A stretch of DNA of 64,000 nt from Deinandra increscens subsp. villosa. Taxonomy: Eukaryota > Streptophyta > Magnoliopsida > Asterales > Asteraceae. Below are positions 44,714 through 57,685 of this stretch, piece by piece. A program made the translations under genes and the position numbers. How positions within the stretch are numbered: position 1 is the stretch's first letter; every line of letters begins with the position of its first letter. The notes under the pieces were generated by a model. It was not told the DNA's origin. It saw only the letters and a program-made list of their open reading frames with translations, and made no database searches. The stretch is from positions 22,278,275-22,342,274 of the forward strand of contig JBCNJP010000017.1 in assembly GCA_039602395.1 (NCBI GenBank), given 5' to 3'.

Positions 44714-45389
44714 CGCCCTTTTTTATGACAAATATAGCATAAGCGATCAGCTTTGTCCCACTTATTAGGTGCCTGCATGGATTCACACACATGAATATCT
44801 CTAACATGATCAAAGGAAGAACCATATACCTGATGTCTATGATCATGAACCCATTTGGATGTTGGGCTTTTAGAGATAGAACCATTAGAAGACAATTTTG
44901 TATTTTGATTCTTCATGTTTGTTGAAACAACTTCTTTGACAAATACTTCTGAAATCTTCTGTGCATCAACGCAATGAAGAGGAAATTCTTGACGGGAAAA
45001 TAATTGATCTGAACCCTTGAGCTTGTAGAACCGTGCGAGTTGAACTTTTTCAGCCTTGAAAATTTCCTTCTTAACTTGCTTCATTTTGAGCTTCTTCAGA
45101 TCTCGTTGGTTAGAACCCTGAACACCATCAGTTGCAACAACCTTTTGCTTAAAACCCAAACGAACACCTTTTCTTGAAACTTTCTCTTCATATGTAGATG
45201 CCTTATGGTCATTCTTTGCAAACCTTGAAAACCCAGCTTTCACTTCGTTAACATTTTTCTTGTCATAGAAAATCGTCTCATCAAATTCAGGTTAAGAACG
45301 AATTTTCTCACTTGAAGTAGCTGACTTCTCATTTTCTGTTGAAGATGAACCAGAAACAAACGTTGAGACCTTAGGAACTTCAACTTCTC
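44714..45389 (-). pseudogene. Inverted Gag C-terminal part, copy B continued
   Basis: Continues the element to the right of the CACTA insertion. The minus strand reads LGFKQKVVATDGVQGS, FYKLKGSDQLF, HCVDAQKISEVF, WVHDHRHQVY and the knuckle start CYICHKKG; the knuckle is split by the CACTA, its other half being at 40840. It corresponds to outer element 7760-8450. Family similarity ends at about 45389 in low-complexity T. Confidence 0.85.
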
Positions 45390-46070
45390 ATCATTTTTTT
45401 CCTTTCATTAATATCATTTTATGAACCTAAATTCAACCCGTATAGTTTACGGATTACTAACCTAGTCTATCATAAAGAAAAACAATAAATGATTGGTAAC
45501 TTAATATAAATAAAATAAAATCCTACCTTTTTAAAACTAAGTTAAACAAATACTATAAAAGTTTAAAAGATTCAAGAAAGGAAAAACACTTTGGATATTA
45601 CCAAAGTTTTAAAATGGCCACCTCCTACACATCGTCTGAAAGCTGGGAAAATATTACAAAGAGGTAATAAATTATTATTTTTATTTAAAAATAGTTTAAA
45701 ACATAAAATTACAGTTTCTTCCTTCCCCGTTTCTCCTTTCTTCTTCCCTTCCCTGTTTCTTTCCTCTGTTTTCATGTCCAATTGTTGTAATCTTAACAGT
45801 AACATAAACTTTCAGATCTGGATTTGTTCTTTTTCTTACTTTGTTTTAGCTATTTTACCTAAATTTGGAGGGTCAAACACCAAAAAGACCATCAAAGTTG
45901 AGATCTATAGTGAATAAGAACTAGTCAACGGACCCTCAGGACCCTTCCTTGATTCCGCCGATGCTGCTATCATCCCATCTGTTAGTTTAAGACATAAGTA
46001 TGTTATCAAAGTGTTGCAATCCAGAAAAATTACCATGATGACCACCTCAGTGATCATGTTTAAATTACAT
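45390..46070. other. Noncoding DNA
   Basis: AT-rich with pyrimidine blocks (45715-45780). No supported gene. Confidence 0.5.
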
Positions 46071-46961
46071 TAAGGGTGTTCACGATTCGGTTTAAAACCG
46101 TGAAACCGTCCAAACCGGTCATCGGTTCGGTTTCATGGTTGGTTTTTTTCTTTTCACTATCGGTCGGTCGGTTTCAAAGCTTTCAAACCATAACTAACGG
46201 TTTGGTTTGTGGTTTAGAGTAAAAACCGATGGTATAAAATCGGACCGGACCATAAGATTGGCATATATATTTTCTAGAATATGTATTTTCTAGATATTTC
46301 ATTTCTAGAATTATTAATTATGTATATTGTGCATCTTGATTCAACCTAAATAAAACTACGAAAGCTAAGAAGTGGGGTAAACATCACCAATTGTTTCTAG
46401 TGATTTTTGTTAGATATGCACTTGCTTAAAAAACTTCATGATTCGACCATTCGGTCCTGAGAAAGAGCATGAGAAAGATAAAAAACAAAAGACATTAGTA
46501 TAGTTATTATATCCTTTGTGCTCACTAGACTCCTTGTGCTCACACAACATCATTTTCACTCCATTTATATGCTTAGAAAGGGCCGAACAGTAGCAACAAA
46601 TAAAGTGTTGTTCATATATCCATCAAATAAAGTGTTCTTCGGAACAACAACTACATATAAATTGCTTTATCTAGTTCAAAACTATAGAGGAAGGCTAATA
46701 TCAAATAAAAAGGTGGTGTATAAACTGTGTTTTATGTTTTTTTTAAAGCTTTTAATGTTATATATTATGCATGTTGTATAAAGGCGCAATGAATCTCAAA
46801 CCGTAAAACCAAACCGAAACCAAACTATTAGCAACGGTTCGGTTTGGTTCGGTTTTAAATTTCAACGGTTCGGTTTTGGTTTTTGATGAAAAAAACCGTT
46901 ACCAACGATTTGGTCCCGGTTTGACCTAAAAATCGTTAAAACCGGACTATGAACACCCCTA
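46071..46961. mobile_element. hAT-type non-autonomous element, 891 bp
   Basis: Ends TAAGGGTGTTCA and TGAACACCCCTA (inverted), flanked by AATTACAT and GATTACAT (7/8 match). Subterminal CGGTTTGGTT and AACCGAACC words are dense at both ends, as in many plant hAT MITEs. The interior is noncoding. Confidence 0.85.
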
Positions 46962-47068
46962 GATTACATACCAGAAACCCTAGAAATTAGAGGAGAACAT
47001 CAATATCACACATCGCAAACTTAAACTCGTGATTTTTGGTGAAAAATTTTGTCCACCTAAACATCTAA

Positions 47069-48243
47069 GGGCATGGGGTATACCCCATGTCATGTTAAAC
47101 TTTAACACCGTCACGTATGCGCCACGCCATCTTTAACACCACATTTGAAAGTTTAACATGGGTGGGGGATACTCCATGTGGTGTTAAACTTTTTTTAATT
47201 ATTATTTTTTTCTTTTTAATTTCGAATTATTTTAATGACTAAAAATTGGTTTTTTTTTTTGTTGTTTTATTGACTTCGAAAAGTAGAAAAACTAAAGTAA
47301 AAAAAATAATTAAATAATTAAAATAAAAAGAACACCACAAATAGATTTCTTAAAAAACATAAAACTTACAAATATTTAAAAAAAAATAACTACAAATACT
47401 TCATTTAAATAAAAAAAACTACTCGTCATGTAACTCCGCCATGATTTTTTGTTTTTCTTTCTCAATCATTTCTCGTTGCTCCGGACTCAAGTTCGTTGTA
47501 TCCATGCCGAGAAGACGGAATTGTTGAAGACGTAATTTTTTTTTCACGCAATTGGGTTCTAAATTTAAATTATGTTTAAAAAATACCATATTTCGGGTCC
47601 TCCGATGTATCGATATACGCTCGAATAAGATGTAACTCCTCTTGGGTATCCCATGGCACCCGTCCTTCTTTTTCTTGGAATCCTTCGATTGGTTTTTTCC
47701 CTTTACCTCGGCCTCTCTGAACCCGCTCCGGCACTTGGGTCTCGGGGATAACCTCCACGTCGTCATCTTCTTGATCGAGATTAGGTGTTTGAGGTTGTGA
47801 TTGAGTAGGTGGTGGTGTCGGTGAGAAAGCGGGATGGGGTTGGAATTGCCCCCATTGAGCGTAATTTGAGGATGAGGGGTTGGATTGAAGGGAAGGGTGT
47901 TGCTTGAAGAACCTTGATTTTGTTGGTTGAGATTCATGGTGTTTTTATTAAAAAGATTAAAGAAAGAATGGAGTAGAAAAGAAGAGAAAGAAGTGTACAA
48001 TAATTGGAATGTTTTGAGTTTTTATAGTGGTAACATGAGTAATTAATGAAAAATTATTTTTTTTAAATAAACCAACGGTCGAATTTCGGACCGTTCAACG
48101 GTCACTTTTGGGTTTTCACGGGCGCCAAACATATGGCGTGGGAGTATGGCGCCGGTCTTCAACGCGGGGGGGGGGGTGTTGGCGCTGGTTAGCGGCGTTA
48201 AAGGTGCTTATGACGCCCCATAGCGCATGTATACCGAATGGCC
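47069..48243. mobile_element. PIF/Harbinger deletion derivative, 1175 bp
   Basis: TAA on both sides (47066-47068, 48244-48246), ends GGGCATGGGGTATACC and, inverted, GGCCATTCGGTATACA. It contains the remains of the family's Myb-like accessory ORF on the minus strand. The left end resembles the MITE at 27306, so this may be its longer relative. Confidence 0.78.
47419..48000 (-). pseudogene. Harbinger Myb/SANT-like ORF, internally deleted
   Basis: Starts at MNLNQQNQGSSS (about 47937). After a one-base shift it contains VPWDTQEELHLIRAYIDTSE (47590-47660), the helix start of the Myb/SANT-like domain of PIF/Harbinger ORF1. Returning to the first frame, it jumps to the C-terminal block LSPEQREMIEKEKQKIMAEL. 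The middle of the protein is missing. ORF1 normally binds transposon ends and helps the transposase; this one cannot. Confidence 0.65.
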
Positions 48244-48246
48244 TAA

Positions 48247-48801
48247 CCAAGAGTCGTTGACCCCTGGTTATAATTAATTATTTTTTGGCAAGTTTAGCCC
48301 CTCGAGTTACCATAAGTAAATTCTAAGAGCAAACTTGGTGTCTTTTATTCTAAGACATTATGATTCCGCAACTCTTGAATTTCATAACTCACCAATGCGT
48401 TTAACTTTATTATCTTTCATAGTTTGTAGACCTACCTTAAATCTGTTCACGCCTCTTCGTTCATGCATCTTAAAGCTCCTATGCAGTGACGGATCTAAAC
48501 TTTTTAGTGAGCGGGGGCAAAAAATGAGTCGACTAAAATTAAAATGGGGTTAAATTTCAGCGGGTGCCTCGCCCCCCGGTGTGGATCAAGTAGATCCGCC
48601 CATGTTCCTATTACATGCACCCCTCATCCTCAAACACGATCTTAAAGAAAAATTATGACTCCTATAGTATGTGGTAGCAAATAATAACCCAAGCATAAGC
48701 TCACAAAAACAAAAACAACCAATAAACGCCAGAGCACTCAAGTACCCAAAAACAGAATAAGCCAATTAACACACAAGCACTCAAGCACAAAATTTTTATT
48801 A
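48247..48801. other. Noncoding DNA
   Basis: Short interval between two DNA elements; no gene seen. A TA-flanked GCCCCCCGG stretch near 48570 has no evident meaning. Confidence 0.45.
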
Positions 48802-48809
48802 ATTAGTAC

Positions 48810-49787
48810 TAGGGGTGTTCAAAAATATCCGAGTCCGAATCCGTATTCGAATTATCCGAAATTCCGTATCCGAATTATCCGAAAATTTCGGATATCCGAA
48901 AATTCGGACTTGACTTGGACAATAATTTAGAAAAATTTCGGAAGTTTCGGTTACCCAGTATCCGAAAATTTTAAATAAATTAAAATATATTTTATATTAA
49001 ATGATTTAGGAATTAGGGCTTTAAAAACAAATCAATTCCACGGTCTGTTCAATCCTCTTCCACCTCCCTAGTCTCCACCTCCACATTCTCACTTCCGCCT
49101 CCCTCCACCTCCGGCGACGCTGGTCTTCGCGCACCTCCAGGCTCCAACGCAGTAGCGCACCTCCAGCGACCAGCGCTCCATCGTTCCACCTCCATCTCAG
49201 ATTCTTAGTCCTCCATTGTCTCCACTCTCCACCTCCGACGCTCCATCGTCCCAATTAGGTTTGTCGGTTTTCTGTCGTGGTTTGTTATGTTGATTTGGTT
49301 TGCTTTCCTAATTTCTTAATCTCCATCGTCTTCACTGTTTGTTTGTTATGTTGATTTGAAAATCGATTCTTAAGATGATGTTTGAAAATCGATTTTGAAG
49401 ATGATGGTTTGGTTTGAAAATCAATTCTGAAGATGGTGGTTTGGTTTGAAAAAATCGATTCTGAAGATGATGTTTAACAGTTTAACTAAGTCTTTCAAAG
49501 TGATTATTGTTTGGTCTGAAAAATCAAATCAGATACAAGTTGGGACTTACTTTGAATTGTAAATACAAGTTTAACCTCATAATTCTACTTGATTATATCT
49601 TGATTAAAGTTGTCATAAATTTGTGGTTTTTTAAACAAAACAGGATTTTCGGATATCCGTTATAACTATCCGAGTCCAGTCCGAAATTTCGGACATGGAC
49701 TTGGACAGTAAAAACTTATATCCGAAATTTTCGGATACCCGAATTCGGATATCCGAAATTTCGGGTATCCGGTTTTGAACACCCCTA
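48810..49787. mobile_element. hAT-type non-autonomous element, 978 bp
   Basis: Ends TAGGGGTGTTCAAAA and, inverted, TAGGGGTGTTCAAAA from the right side, flanked by ATTAGTAC and ATTAGTAG (7/8). Subterminal TATCCGAA words are repeated many times at both ends. A GC-rich core at 49050-49250 (CCTCCACCTCC) may be captured host DNA, unassigned. Confidence 0.87.
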
Positions 49788-50097
49788 ATTAGTAGTTCTA
49801 GGGTTTGAAGGAGACTCATTATAATCGTTGACCAACCGGATTCAAAAAGAAGACTTACAATTTTTTTTGAAAAGCAAGAGGCGGAACGGTACTTTATCGA
49901 TGAAAAATCTCCAATAGAAGAGAATAAAGCGGAAACAAAACGTTCCACGTGATGAAATTGTGTCTTCAGATTTTGTTAGGTTCTCATCGAAAAACCTAGA
50001 GAACTGTGTCATCGGTAACCGAGAACTTGACCTGAAACAGATAAGTAGAAAACCGAGAAAACGCTAGTGTTGCTATCTGGTGATACAAATTCTTTTT

Positions 50098-50320
50098 TTT
50101 ATTGAACGACAAATTTGGATTACTGACGGGGACATTACACCACCCACTCGATCATCTCCAATCTCCATCAGAAGGAAATCCACCACTGGTGATAAAACCC
50201 TTGGCCAAACTTGTAATCCCCATTTTTTTAATCTTTTGTTATAAGTATGACTTAAACCTAAAACCTCATTGTAAAGAGTCATACATCTTTACTATTAGGC
50301 TAAGCTAGAGGTCCGACCAC
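50098..50320 (-). mobile_element. SINE, second copy
   Basis: Diverged copy of the SINE at 28286-28516 in the same orientation (shared ACGACAAATTTGGATTACTG, GATCATCTCCAAT). No target duplication can be recognised, so it is older. Confidence 0.75.
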
Positions 50321-50690
50321 CTAAAAGGGTCAACGGTGATCCTTGTTCAAGGCTAGCCTGGCCCAAGTTTGTTATTGGGTAAATCTATTTTTTATTTGTT
50401 TAAAAATATATGTATTTGGCCCAGACTAGAACGAGCCTCTTACGAAGTGAGACAAATGAATCCAAAATGAAATCAGGCTGAAAAGTAAAAAGAATAGTAG
50501 CGGGAGTCAGCGGACAATTTTTTCAATTAGGGCAAATCTGCTAAACCGAGTAACGGGGATGAGAGATTGGAAAAATCAGTCCCCAGAAGAGAATCGTTAG
50601 AGAGCTCTGCAATATTGTCGTTAAGGTTGGTTCTTTTTTGGTTGGACTACAAGGAAGGCTTAGATAGCCATGTATGTAATTTATAATGAT
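50321..50690. other. Noncoding DNA
   Basis: No feature recognised. Confidence 0.45.
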
Positions 50691-50691
50691 A

Positions 50692-51040
50692 CGTAGAATC
50701 AAAATTTAGTTCTTACAAACACCACACATTTTTGTTTTTATTTATTATGTTGGTGAAATATTCACCTTTTGGTTATACACATACTATTCTAATTCTTATA
50801 TTTTAAACTCTTTTTCTTTATTATACTTATCTTGTTTGACAACTTTTACATACATTATTAAATATTCATTGAATATATACATTGTTCTTCAAACCTGGAT
50901 TCTCCATTAAACACTGCGGTTATATTTAAAAATAAGACATAATGTGACGTAGAATCAAAAATTTAGTTCTTACAAACACCACACATTTTTGTTTTTATTT
51001 ATTATGTTTGTGTACGGTGAAATATTCACCTTTTGGTTAT
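50692..51040. repeat. Short tandem duplication, period about 256 bp
   Basis: CGTAGAATCAAAATTTAG to TTCACCTTTTGGTTAT at 50692-50776 recurs at 50948-51040. The second copy is split by the MULE at 51041 and resumes at 57928 (GGTTATAGACATACTATTC). Confidence 0.88.
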
Positions 51041-51216
51041 GGGACACCCCCTTAAATTTTGGCTGGCACCCCTTATATAGGTGACTCTGAGGTCTAAGAG
51101 TCACCTCCAATTTAAAAAGCTCACATAATGCCCTAAGAGTCACCTATAAAAGAGGTGTTAGTCAAATTTTTATTATTATAAAAAAATATTATTGTTATAT
51201 TAATAATAAAAATAAT

Positions 51217-51870
51217 AATTATTATTATTATTATTATTATTATTAATACATATAAATAAATAACACAAATAAAATATGAAAAAACTTTCAGGGTGACATA
51301 AAGGGCTGGAGGTGAGATATGAGACTCCCTATGTGAGATTCAGCTCACCTCTTCAACTAAGAGGTCACTTACAAGGAGAAATTAAAGGTGACGATATGGT
51401 CTCGGAGTGACCTAAAGGGCTCACATCTTACCATCCAGTCTCCCTCTAAGGTCTCTGTGTGACCTATATTATCGCATCTCCTACGTATTATTACAACGTT
51501 ACGTGCATACACACACATACAAACACATACTAATACGTTATCAAACCACAAACATATATACATACATACATGATAGATTTTGACTTAATATATGTTTATA
51601 TATACATACATATGGTCACGTGAATACAACCTCATAAAAGAACTCCGTTGGTATATTATATGTACTACATGCTTATGTACATACACATACCAACACACTT
51701 ACATACACACACATATGTACATACAATATCAATATGAATAAACATAATATGCGTTCATATATGCATACATTATTACACTTTTACATGTATATAAATATGC
51801 ATACCGCACGTACACATATAAAATTATTATTGTTATATTAATAATAATAGTTGTTATTATTATAATAATA
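51217..51870. repeat. Direct repeat block, copy 1
   Basis: ATT run followed by ACATATAAATAAATAA, GTGACATAAAGGGCTGGAGG and a TACATACACA-rich tail. It matches 56902-57610 closely; a third partial copy is at 57643-57790. Confidence 0.9.
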
Positions 51871-52184
51871 CTAATTTATATATTATACAATGGAAATTAG
51901 AAGATGAATAGGATACTTTTAATTTCTTTTAGTTTGACCACCAATTTTTATTTTCTTTGTCAAGTTTAGTCCTTCCTTTATATCAAAAATGGAATGCTCT
52001 GGAAGAAGGCCACACAGTCTCATATCCAAATAGCCGCTCAACACTCACCGCCGATCCTTTCATTTCACCATCATCGTCATCTTCTGGTCATCGACGGCTA
52101 AATCGACAACAGTAACGCTAGCCGCCGCCCTTAGACTGAAGGGCCACCATCAGCGGAACCCTAGCCGTTGTTGTTGTGGGTGAA

Positions 52185-52589
52185 ATGGAAATCGCAGATG
52201 CGGCTGATGCTCACTGGCGGCGGCTTATCAGCTCATCACCGTTCGCCTTTCTCTCTTGCTACTCCGATATGATGTCAAATCTGGTTTGCATGTTCCGATC
52301 CTCTCAAATCTGTTACTCGAATGACCTATTATTTCTTTCAATTCGGTTCCCTTTTATTCCTCTATGTTTCAGATGGTGTCTCATCAAATTGATCCGTACT
52401 GTTTTGTATTCTCTAATTAGGTTTTCAAGGGTTCCAGATTGCCACACTACCGAAGGATGCATGTGCATGCTTAGAAACAAAGGAAGAGTGCTAAAAAGGA
52501 GATGCTTGACAAAAACAGAAATAACAATTCCAAGGTATAATTCATTTCGATATTGCTGTTTCATTAAATATGTATTACTTCATCCCTAA
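52185..52589 (+). other. Captured gene-like segment, unrecognised
   Basis: A GC-rich stretch at 52020-52240 resembles a 5' leader and first exon (MEIADAADAHWRRLI), followed by AT-rich intron-like DNA. I cannot assign a family. It sits inside the large MULE and is probably host DNA picked up by it. Confidence 0.35.
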
Positions 52590-53689
52590 TTATCTTGGTT
52601 ACTTGATTGTTCAATGAAATTAGTCCCTTTTTTGTCTTGATTTACGACTTTTTCCATGTTTGCAACGATGTTGTTTATGTTTACTTTTGAAGGAACTTTG
52701 ACTCTCTGTTTTGGAGTATTATTTCTAAATTGTGATGGTTATTAAGGAGTAAAATAAGCTTCGTAAACCTGTGGTATAATCTCAGGTTTTGCATCTAAAA
52801 TAAGTTTGGATCATGAAATTGAAATAAACTGTGTTCCGAGGTAAGCCTATTCAATGTTAAGGATTTTGCATAACTATATGGAAACTTATGAGCCTTTTCA
52901 TGAACTTAGCTAACTGTTTTGAAAAACATAATCCCTTTTGTCGATTGCATTTTTCTGCTCAGAAGTTGGTTGTTTATTTGGAAATCTTTGTCTTTTGTTC
53001 TTCCGTTGTTCTTTTAGTAGCTTTGATTGACAATTGACACCTACATACTGTGACTAATCTTTTTTTCCAGGTGGTCAAATTACCGGGGACACCCGACACA
53101 CGTGCATCTTCAGAATGCAAACACACGTAACAATTTTATAGCTTTAAAATTCTTGGTTTATTTGCTGCATAACCTTATCTTTACATATTTATAGGTACTT
53201 ATATTCATGTTTATCATTAGTAGATTATTTTCTATTTTTTTCTTCAAATGGGTAGTCTTGCTTTGTCAGGTGTATAAAAACTTGATGTACGGTAATGATG
53301 GGGAAGGGTTTGGGTGGGATAGACTATTATTAAAGGGGAATAAGATAACCAATCAAGTGCGTTCGTAATTCACGTTTTGCGATTTTTGTAAAAAATTCTA
53401 AAAGTGCTTTGGTTAAAATATTATATTGTTGATATAGTAGTATAGTTGTTGTAATCGTGTTCAGTTTGTCGATGGCTTATGTAGATACAAACTTTAAGAT
53501 TCATGTGTTTTGAAGCATACATGGTTGTTCATATAGGCTTTATACAGGTTTGGTCTTTTCTATATTCTTGGCATTTTGAGTTTTAAAATCTTGATTTCCA
53601 TTCATTATACCCGCTTATCAGTCGGCACCTTAAACATTGCTTTTAGAAAGATTGAATATATTTTTTTCTTGCAAAAACAGAACATTAAT

Positions 53690-53856
53690 ATTCAGGTATT
53701 AGTTTTTGGGAGAGTTAGTGTAGCTAAAAAAAAAGACCACGGAATTGTGAGGAGCTCTCCACTGATGCTAATTTTACAGATTGTGTGGAATTGTAGCGTG
53801 AGGTATTATAATGTCATGTTTGTAGTTTATGTTGCTATGAAGAACTTTATTCGCCT
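53690..53856. repeat. Internal direct repeat, copy 1
   Basis: AACAGAACATTAATATTCAG to GTAGTTTATGTTGCTAT, repeated with few changes at 54713-54878. Confidence 0.85.
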
Positions 53857-54712
53857 TCATCATCGTCATTGGTTCAATTTCAATTGTCTCATTATTTACT
53901 TTAATTTTTGTTGCAGTTGCTTTGCTTTCATTTTGAAGGTCTTCTCTGTCGCAGGTATGTCCTTACAGGCGCTTTTGATTTCTTCATCAGTGTCTTTCAA
54001 CATAGTTGATTTCGTTTTTTATTTCTCTACTAAGACTGCGATATGGTTTTCGTTTCTGTTCAAGATATCTGATGATTTTCAAAATCCGACAGTTGTTTCC
54101 TTTCTACAAACGATTTTTTACACATGCATACCAAGTGTACGTCAAAATGCTTATGCTTTTTTTACTGTAATTGTCGTAATCATACTGAAGATCATCAATT
54201 GCTATATGGGTCATTTGAAGTATTCTTATCAATTACGTGAGAGACTGTATATAAATGGTCTAATGGGGCATGGTCTAATGTGTGTAGAAATTATGGTTTC
54301 ACTATTTTGATGAACGATGTGTGTAAAAATAGTTGCACTGTATAGCAATGGTCTAATGGGTCATGGTCTAAAGTGTGTAGAAATTGGCATGGTCTTATGC
54401 ATGTTTTACACAATTTGATGATTTGTTTGTTCTTCATATTCCTTTTTCTTAGCTATTAGGTTCTTTGATTTATACATGCAGTAGAGTTTTTTTTTTTTTT
54501 TTTGTATTTGATGGTTTATTAATTGCTTTATGGTTAGGAGGTTTATATACCAAATATGTGTCAATATTTGAGTAGTGAATAGAATCTATTACAAAGCAAT
54601 CACATGATCTATCTCTAAAAGTAAATATGGAGTAATAAGGAAGTGACTTTCTATTGAAAATATGATAGAGAGTACAAGAATTTTCCATATAATATATTTT
54701 TTTCTTGCAAAA

Positions 54713-54878
54713 ACAGAACATTAATATTCAGGCATTAGTTTTTGGGAGAGTTAGTGTAGCTAAAAGATTAAGACCACGAAATTGTGAGGAGCTCTCCACT
54801 GATGCTAATTTTGCAGATTGTGTGGAATTGTAGCGTGAGGTATTATAATGTCATGTTTGTAGTTTATGTAGCTATTAA
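54713..54878. repeat. Internal direct repeat, copy 2
   Basis: Second copy of 53690-53856, about 1.02 kb downstream and just before the kinesin exon. The duplicated part includes the AG-bordered segment TTTTGCAGATTGTGTGG. Confidence 0.85.
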
Positions 54879-54922
54879 GAACTTTATCAAATATGTTTAA
54901 CATTGCCATTGTGTTATTGCAG

Positions 54923-55045
54923 CTTAAGAGATTGAAACTCCCAAGGAATAACTAGGATTCAGATACATTTGAATTTGATGAAATTCTTACTGAATTTTCA
55001 TGACAGAGGAGTGTTTATGAAGTTGTATCAAATCCTGTTGTGAAG
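54923..55045 (+). pseudogene. Captured kinesin exon (armadillo-repeat kinesin type)
   Basis: Bordered by TTGCAG and GTATAT splice sites. It reads LKRLKLPRNN, stop, DSDTFEFDEILTEFS, stop, QRSVYEVVSNPVVK. This is the start of a kinesin motor domain, closest from memory to plant KIN-U (ARK) proteins, which have RLKLRKNNWDSDTYEFDEV here. Two nonsense changes make it non-functional. Exon borders survive, so genomic DNA rather than mRNA was captured. The next motor exon with the P-loop was not found. Confidence 0.75.
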
Positions 55046-55617
55046 GTATATAACTTCACCTTAACTCATAGTTTAACAAAAAAAACATGAATTTTATTCT
55101 TTGTTAATTTGTTTTTGTTATGCAAAATGTTCATGGCATGTAGTCAAACTGGTACATGAAAAACTTACATGTCTAAAAAAAATGCAGATGGAAGTTAGGC
55201 CTCTTGAAAGAGAGCCAAGGAAAAAGAAGAGTAGTTACAAACACATGTTGATTGTTGCACAGAACACCACCATTTTGTTGATGTCTTATTTTTAAAACTG
55301 TTTGATAATACCTAGAAAAACACATAAAAGTAATCATAGTATTCTAAAAATAGTTATTAAATTAGTCAAAATAGCTCTCCGGGTTTGACAAATTATTCAC
55401 AGGCAGAAGAAGTCGTGGTAAAACCAAGAAGCGTTCTGGATGCCTTATACATGGCTATGATATCATGAAATGTCTGTTCAAAGTTGGATGGAATTTTGAG
55501 GTTATAAATTTTGTTGGAGGTTTGATGTCTTTTTTCCTTCTTAAGCTTCATGATCTGCTTCAGATTTTTATTGTTGAACATGACCTGCAATACTGATAAA
55601 TTGTTATTGATTTCTTT

Positions 55618-55722
55618 CAGGTGGATTCTTTTCGCCTTCATAAAACACATGCTACTGCTGGACTTAGAGCTGCAGGCGCAACTGCCAACTTCACCCACCA
55701 TCCAAGACCCTGCATCTATATA
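55618..55722 (+). pseudogene. Possible captured exon, unknown
   Basis: TTTCAG is followed by VDSFRLHKTHATAGLRAAGA and ANFTHHPRPCIYI up to a GTATGTG donor. The open frame and clean splice borders suggest an exon; the gene is not recognised. Confidence 0.35.
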
Positions 55723-56850
55723 GGTATGTGTTTTTCCTTTCTTTCTTGAAATACATTCACTTTTATACAATTGTCTAATGACCTGTCTTCATTTGGGTCA
55801 GATTTTTGCCTCTTTGGATGCATTCTTAAAATCTTTGCAAGTAACTACTACTGAATACATGTCCTTACATCTTTAATGACCATCTGATTTCTCATTTCTT
55901 TTGTCAGTACGCAGGTTGTGACATTAGTTGGAATTGACTCTTAGTTGCAGGTATTGTTTTCCTGACTTTTTGTGCTTTTGATTAGGTTTTTGTGGCGTTT
56001 GGGTTACAATTATGTTATTGCATTTCCAGTTGGATTTGGGTATTTCTGTTTGAAGTCATTGTGTGCAAATCGTTTGTTCCATGTTATTGCATGTGTGAAT
56101 CAGTTCCTTATATATTCAGGTATAATATAGGCTAATTTCATTTTTTCCACTGTGTGTTATTATATATAATAATCTATACAAATCATATTCTTTGCGGCCC
56201 TAGACAGGATCAGTACGCAATGACGTCCAAAAGCATAGGAAACATAAAGCATAGGCACAAACGTTAAAGGTGCGTCTGATAAGAAAGTACACTCGCTATG
56301 TTGGGATACATTTTCCTTAAATTCCGAGAATTTATTCAAATTCTTTAATCTTCTTTAGGCTTAATTATTTTATTTGAAAATTGTTTAATCAGTAGTAAGC
56401 TGTTTTTTTATTTTATTTGTGGTAATTTGTTGTTTATACCCCAAATGGTTGCCCATGTGCAGATTTCAATGCATAGGTTTTTAACACGGACAGTATCTTA
56501 TGTTTTGGTTTGACATGAGGTTATTATGTTTTAATACCATATGTACTATGTTAAACAGTTAATGTATAAGAAAAACTGAACCTATGGTTCAAAGTTGAAG
56601 ATTGTGTCTATTAGGATGAAGCTACATGGTGCCATGGTGGTCTACTTAATGATAGGCATACCCCAACATGTAAGTAGAGCGCCTTATCGAGCTTAGTTTT
56701 TCTAATCAAGGGCAATAATTAATTTTTTGTAGTACAAATGTAAATGACACTACATATTATTATTAGTTATGTAATAGCCATGTGAATGACACTATGTAAT
56801 GTCATTAATTGTAAAGACAAATACAATTACTAAAAATTGTCAAATAACAC

Positions 56851-56882
56851 GGTGGCCCGCCGCAACGCGCGGGCGGGTCACC
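56851..56882. other. GC-rich hairpin
   Basis: GGTGGCCCGCC, loop GCAACGCGC, then GGGCGGGTCACC: an 11-bp stem with one mismatch in otherwise very AT-rich DNA. Such hairpins stand near ends of Helitrons and other elements; CTAAT follows 17 bp later, but no 5' end was found. Confidence 0.6.
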
Positions 56883-56901
56883 ATCTCGTTATAATAACAC
56901 T

Positions 56902-56902
56902 A

Positions 56903-56985
<83 letters not shown>

Positions 56986-57642
56986 ATATAAATAAATAAT
57001 ACAAATAAAATATGAAAAAACCTTCAGGATGACATAAAGGGCTGGAGGTGAGATATGAGACTGCTTATATGAGATTCAGGTCACCTCTTCAACCAAGAGG
57101 TCACCTACAAGGAGAAATTAAAGGTGACGCTAAGGTCTCGGAGTGACCTAAAGGGCTCACATCTTACCATCCAGGCTCCTTCTAAGGTCTCTGTGTGACC
57201 TATATTATCACATCTCCTACGTATTATTACATCGTTACGTGCATACACACACGCATACAAACACATACTAATACGTTATCAAACCACACACATATATACA
57301 TACCTACATGATAGATTTTGACTTAATATATGTTTATATATACATACATATGGTCACGTAGATACAACTTCATACAAGAACCCCGTTGATATATTGTATG
57401 TACTATATGCATATGTACATACACATACCAACACATTTACATGCACACAGATATGTACATAGATATGTAGATACAATATTAATATGAATAAGATTAATAT
57501 ACGTTCATATATGCATACATTACACTTTTAGATGTATATAAACATGTATACCGCACGTACACATATAAAATTATTATTGTTATATTATTAATAATAATTA
57601 TTATTATAATAATAATAATACAAATTATTATTATTATAATAC

Positions 57643-57684
<42 letters not shown>
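56902..57684. repeat. ATT arrays and direct repeat block, copy 2
   Basis: (ATT)n of about 27 units at 56902-56984, the block homologous to 51246-51840, then further ATT arrays to 57684. Confidence 0.9.

Positions 57685-57685
<1 letters not shown>

Larger units (their letters stand above)
35711..45389 (+). mobile_element. Third copia-type element, rearranged gag-only family member
   Basis: Same family as the outer element: LTR, near-perfect primer-binding site, motif-rich leader and gag of about 70-85% similarity by eye. At about 38545 the plus-oriented gag joins directly to family sequence in minus orientation (the 3' noncoding part followed by the gag C-terminal end). This joint occurs twice, on both sides of the N gap. 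No 3' LTR is present; the right limit near 45389 is where family similarity stops. A CACTA element is inserted at 40851-44713. Confidence 0.75.

Noticed and set aside
53576..54310. 244-residue protein on the plus strand
   Set aside because: Phe/Ile-rich composition typical of AT-rich intron sequence; part of it is the duplicated noncoding block.
56851..56905. Helitron 3' end (hairpin followed by CTAAT)
   Set aside because: The stem is convincing but the distance to CTAA is long and no 5' TC end or Rep/helicase sequence was found.
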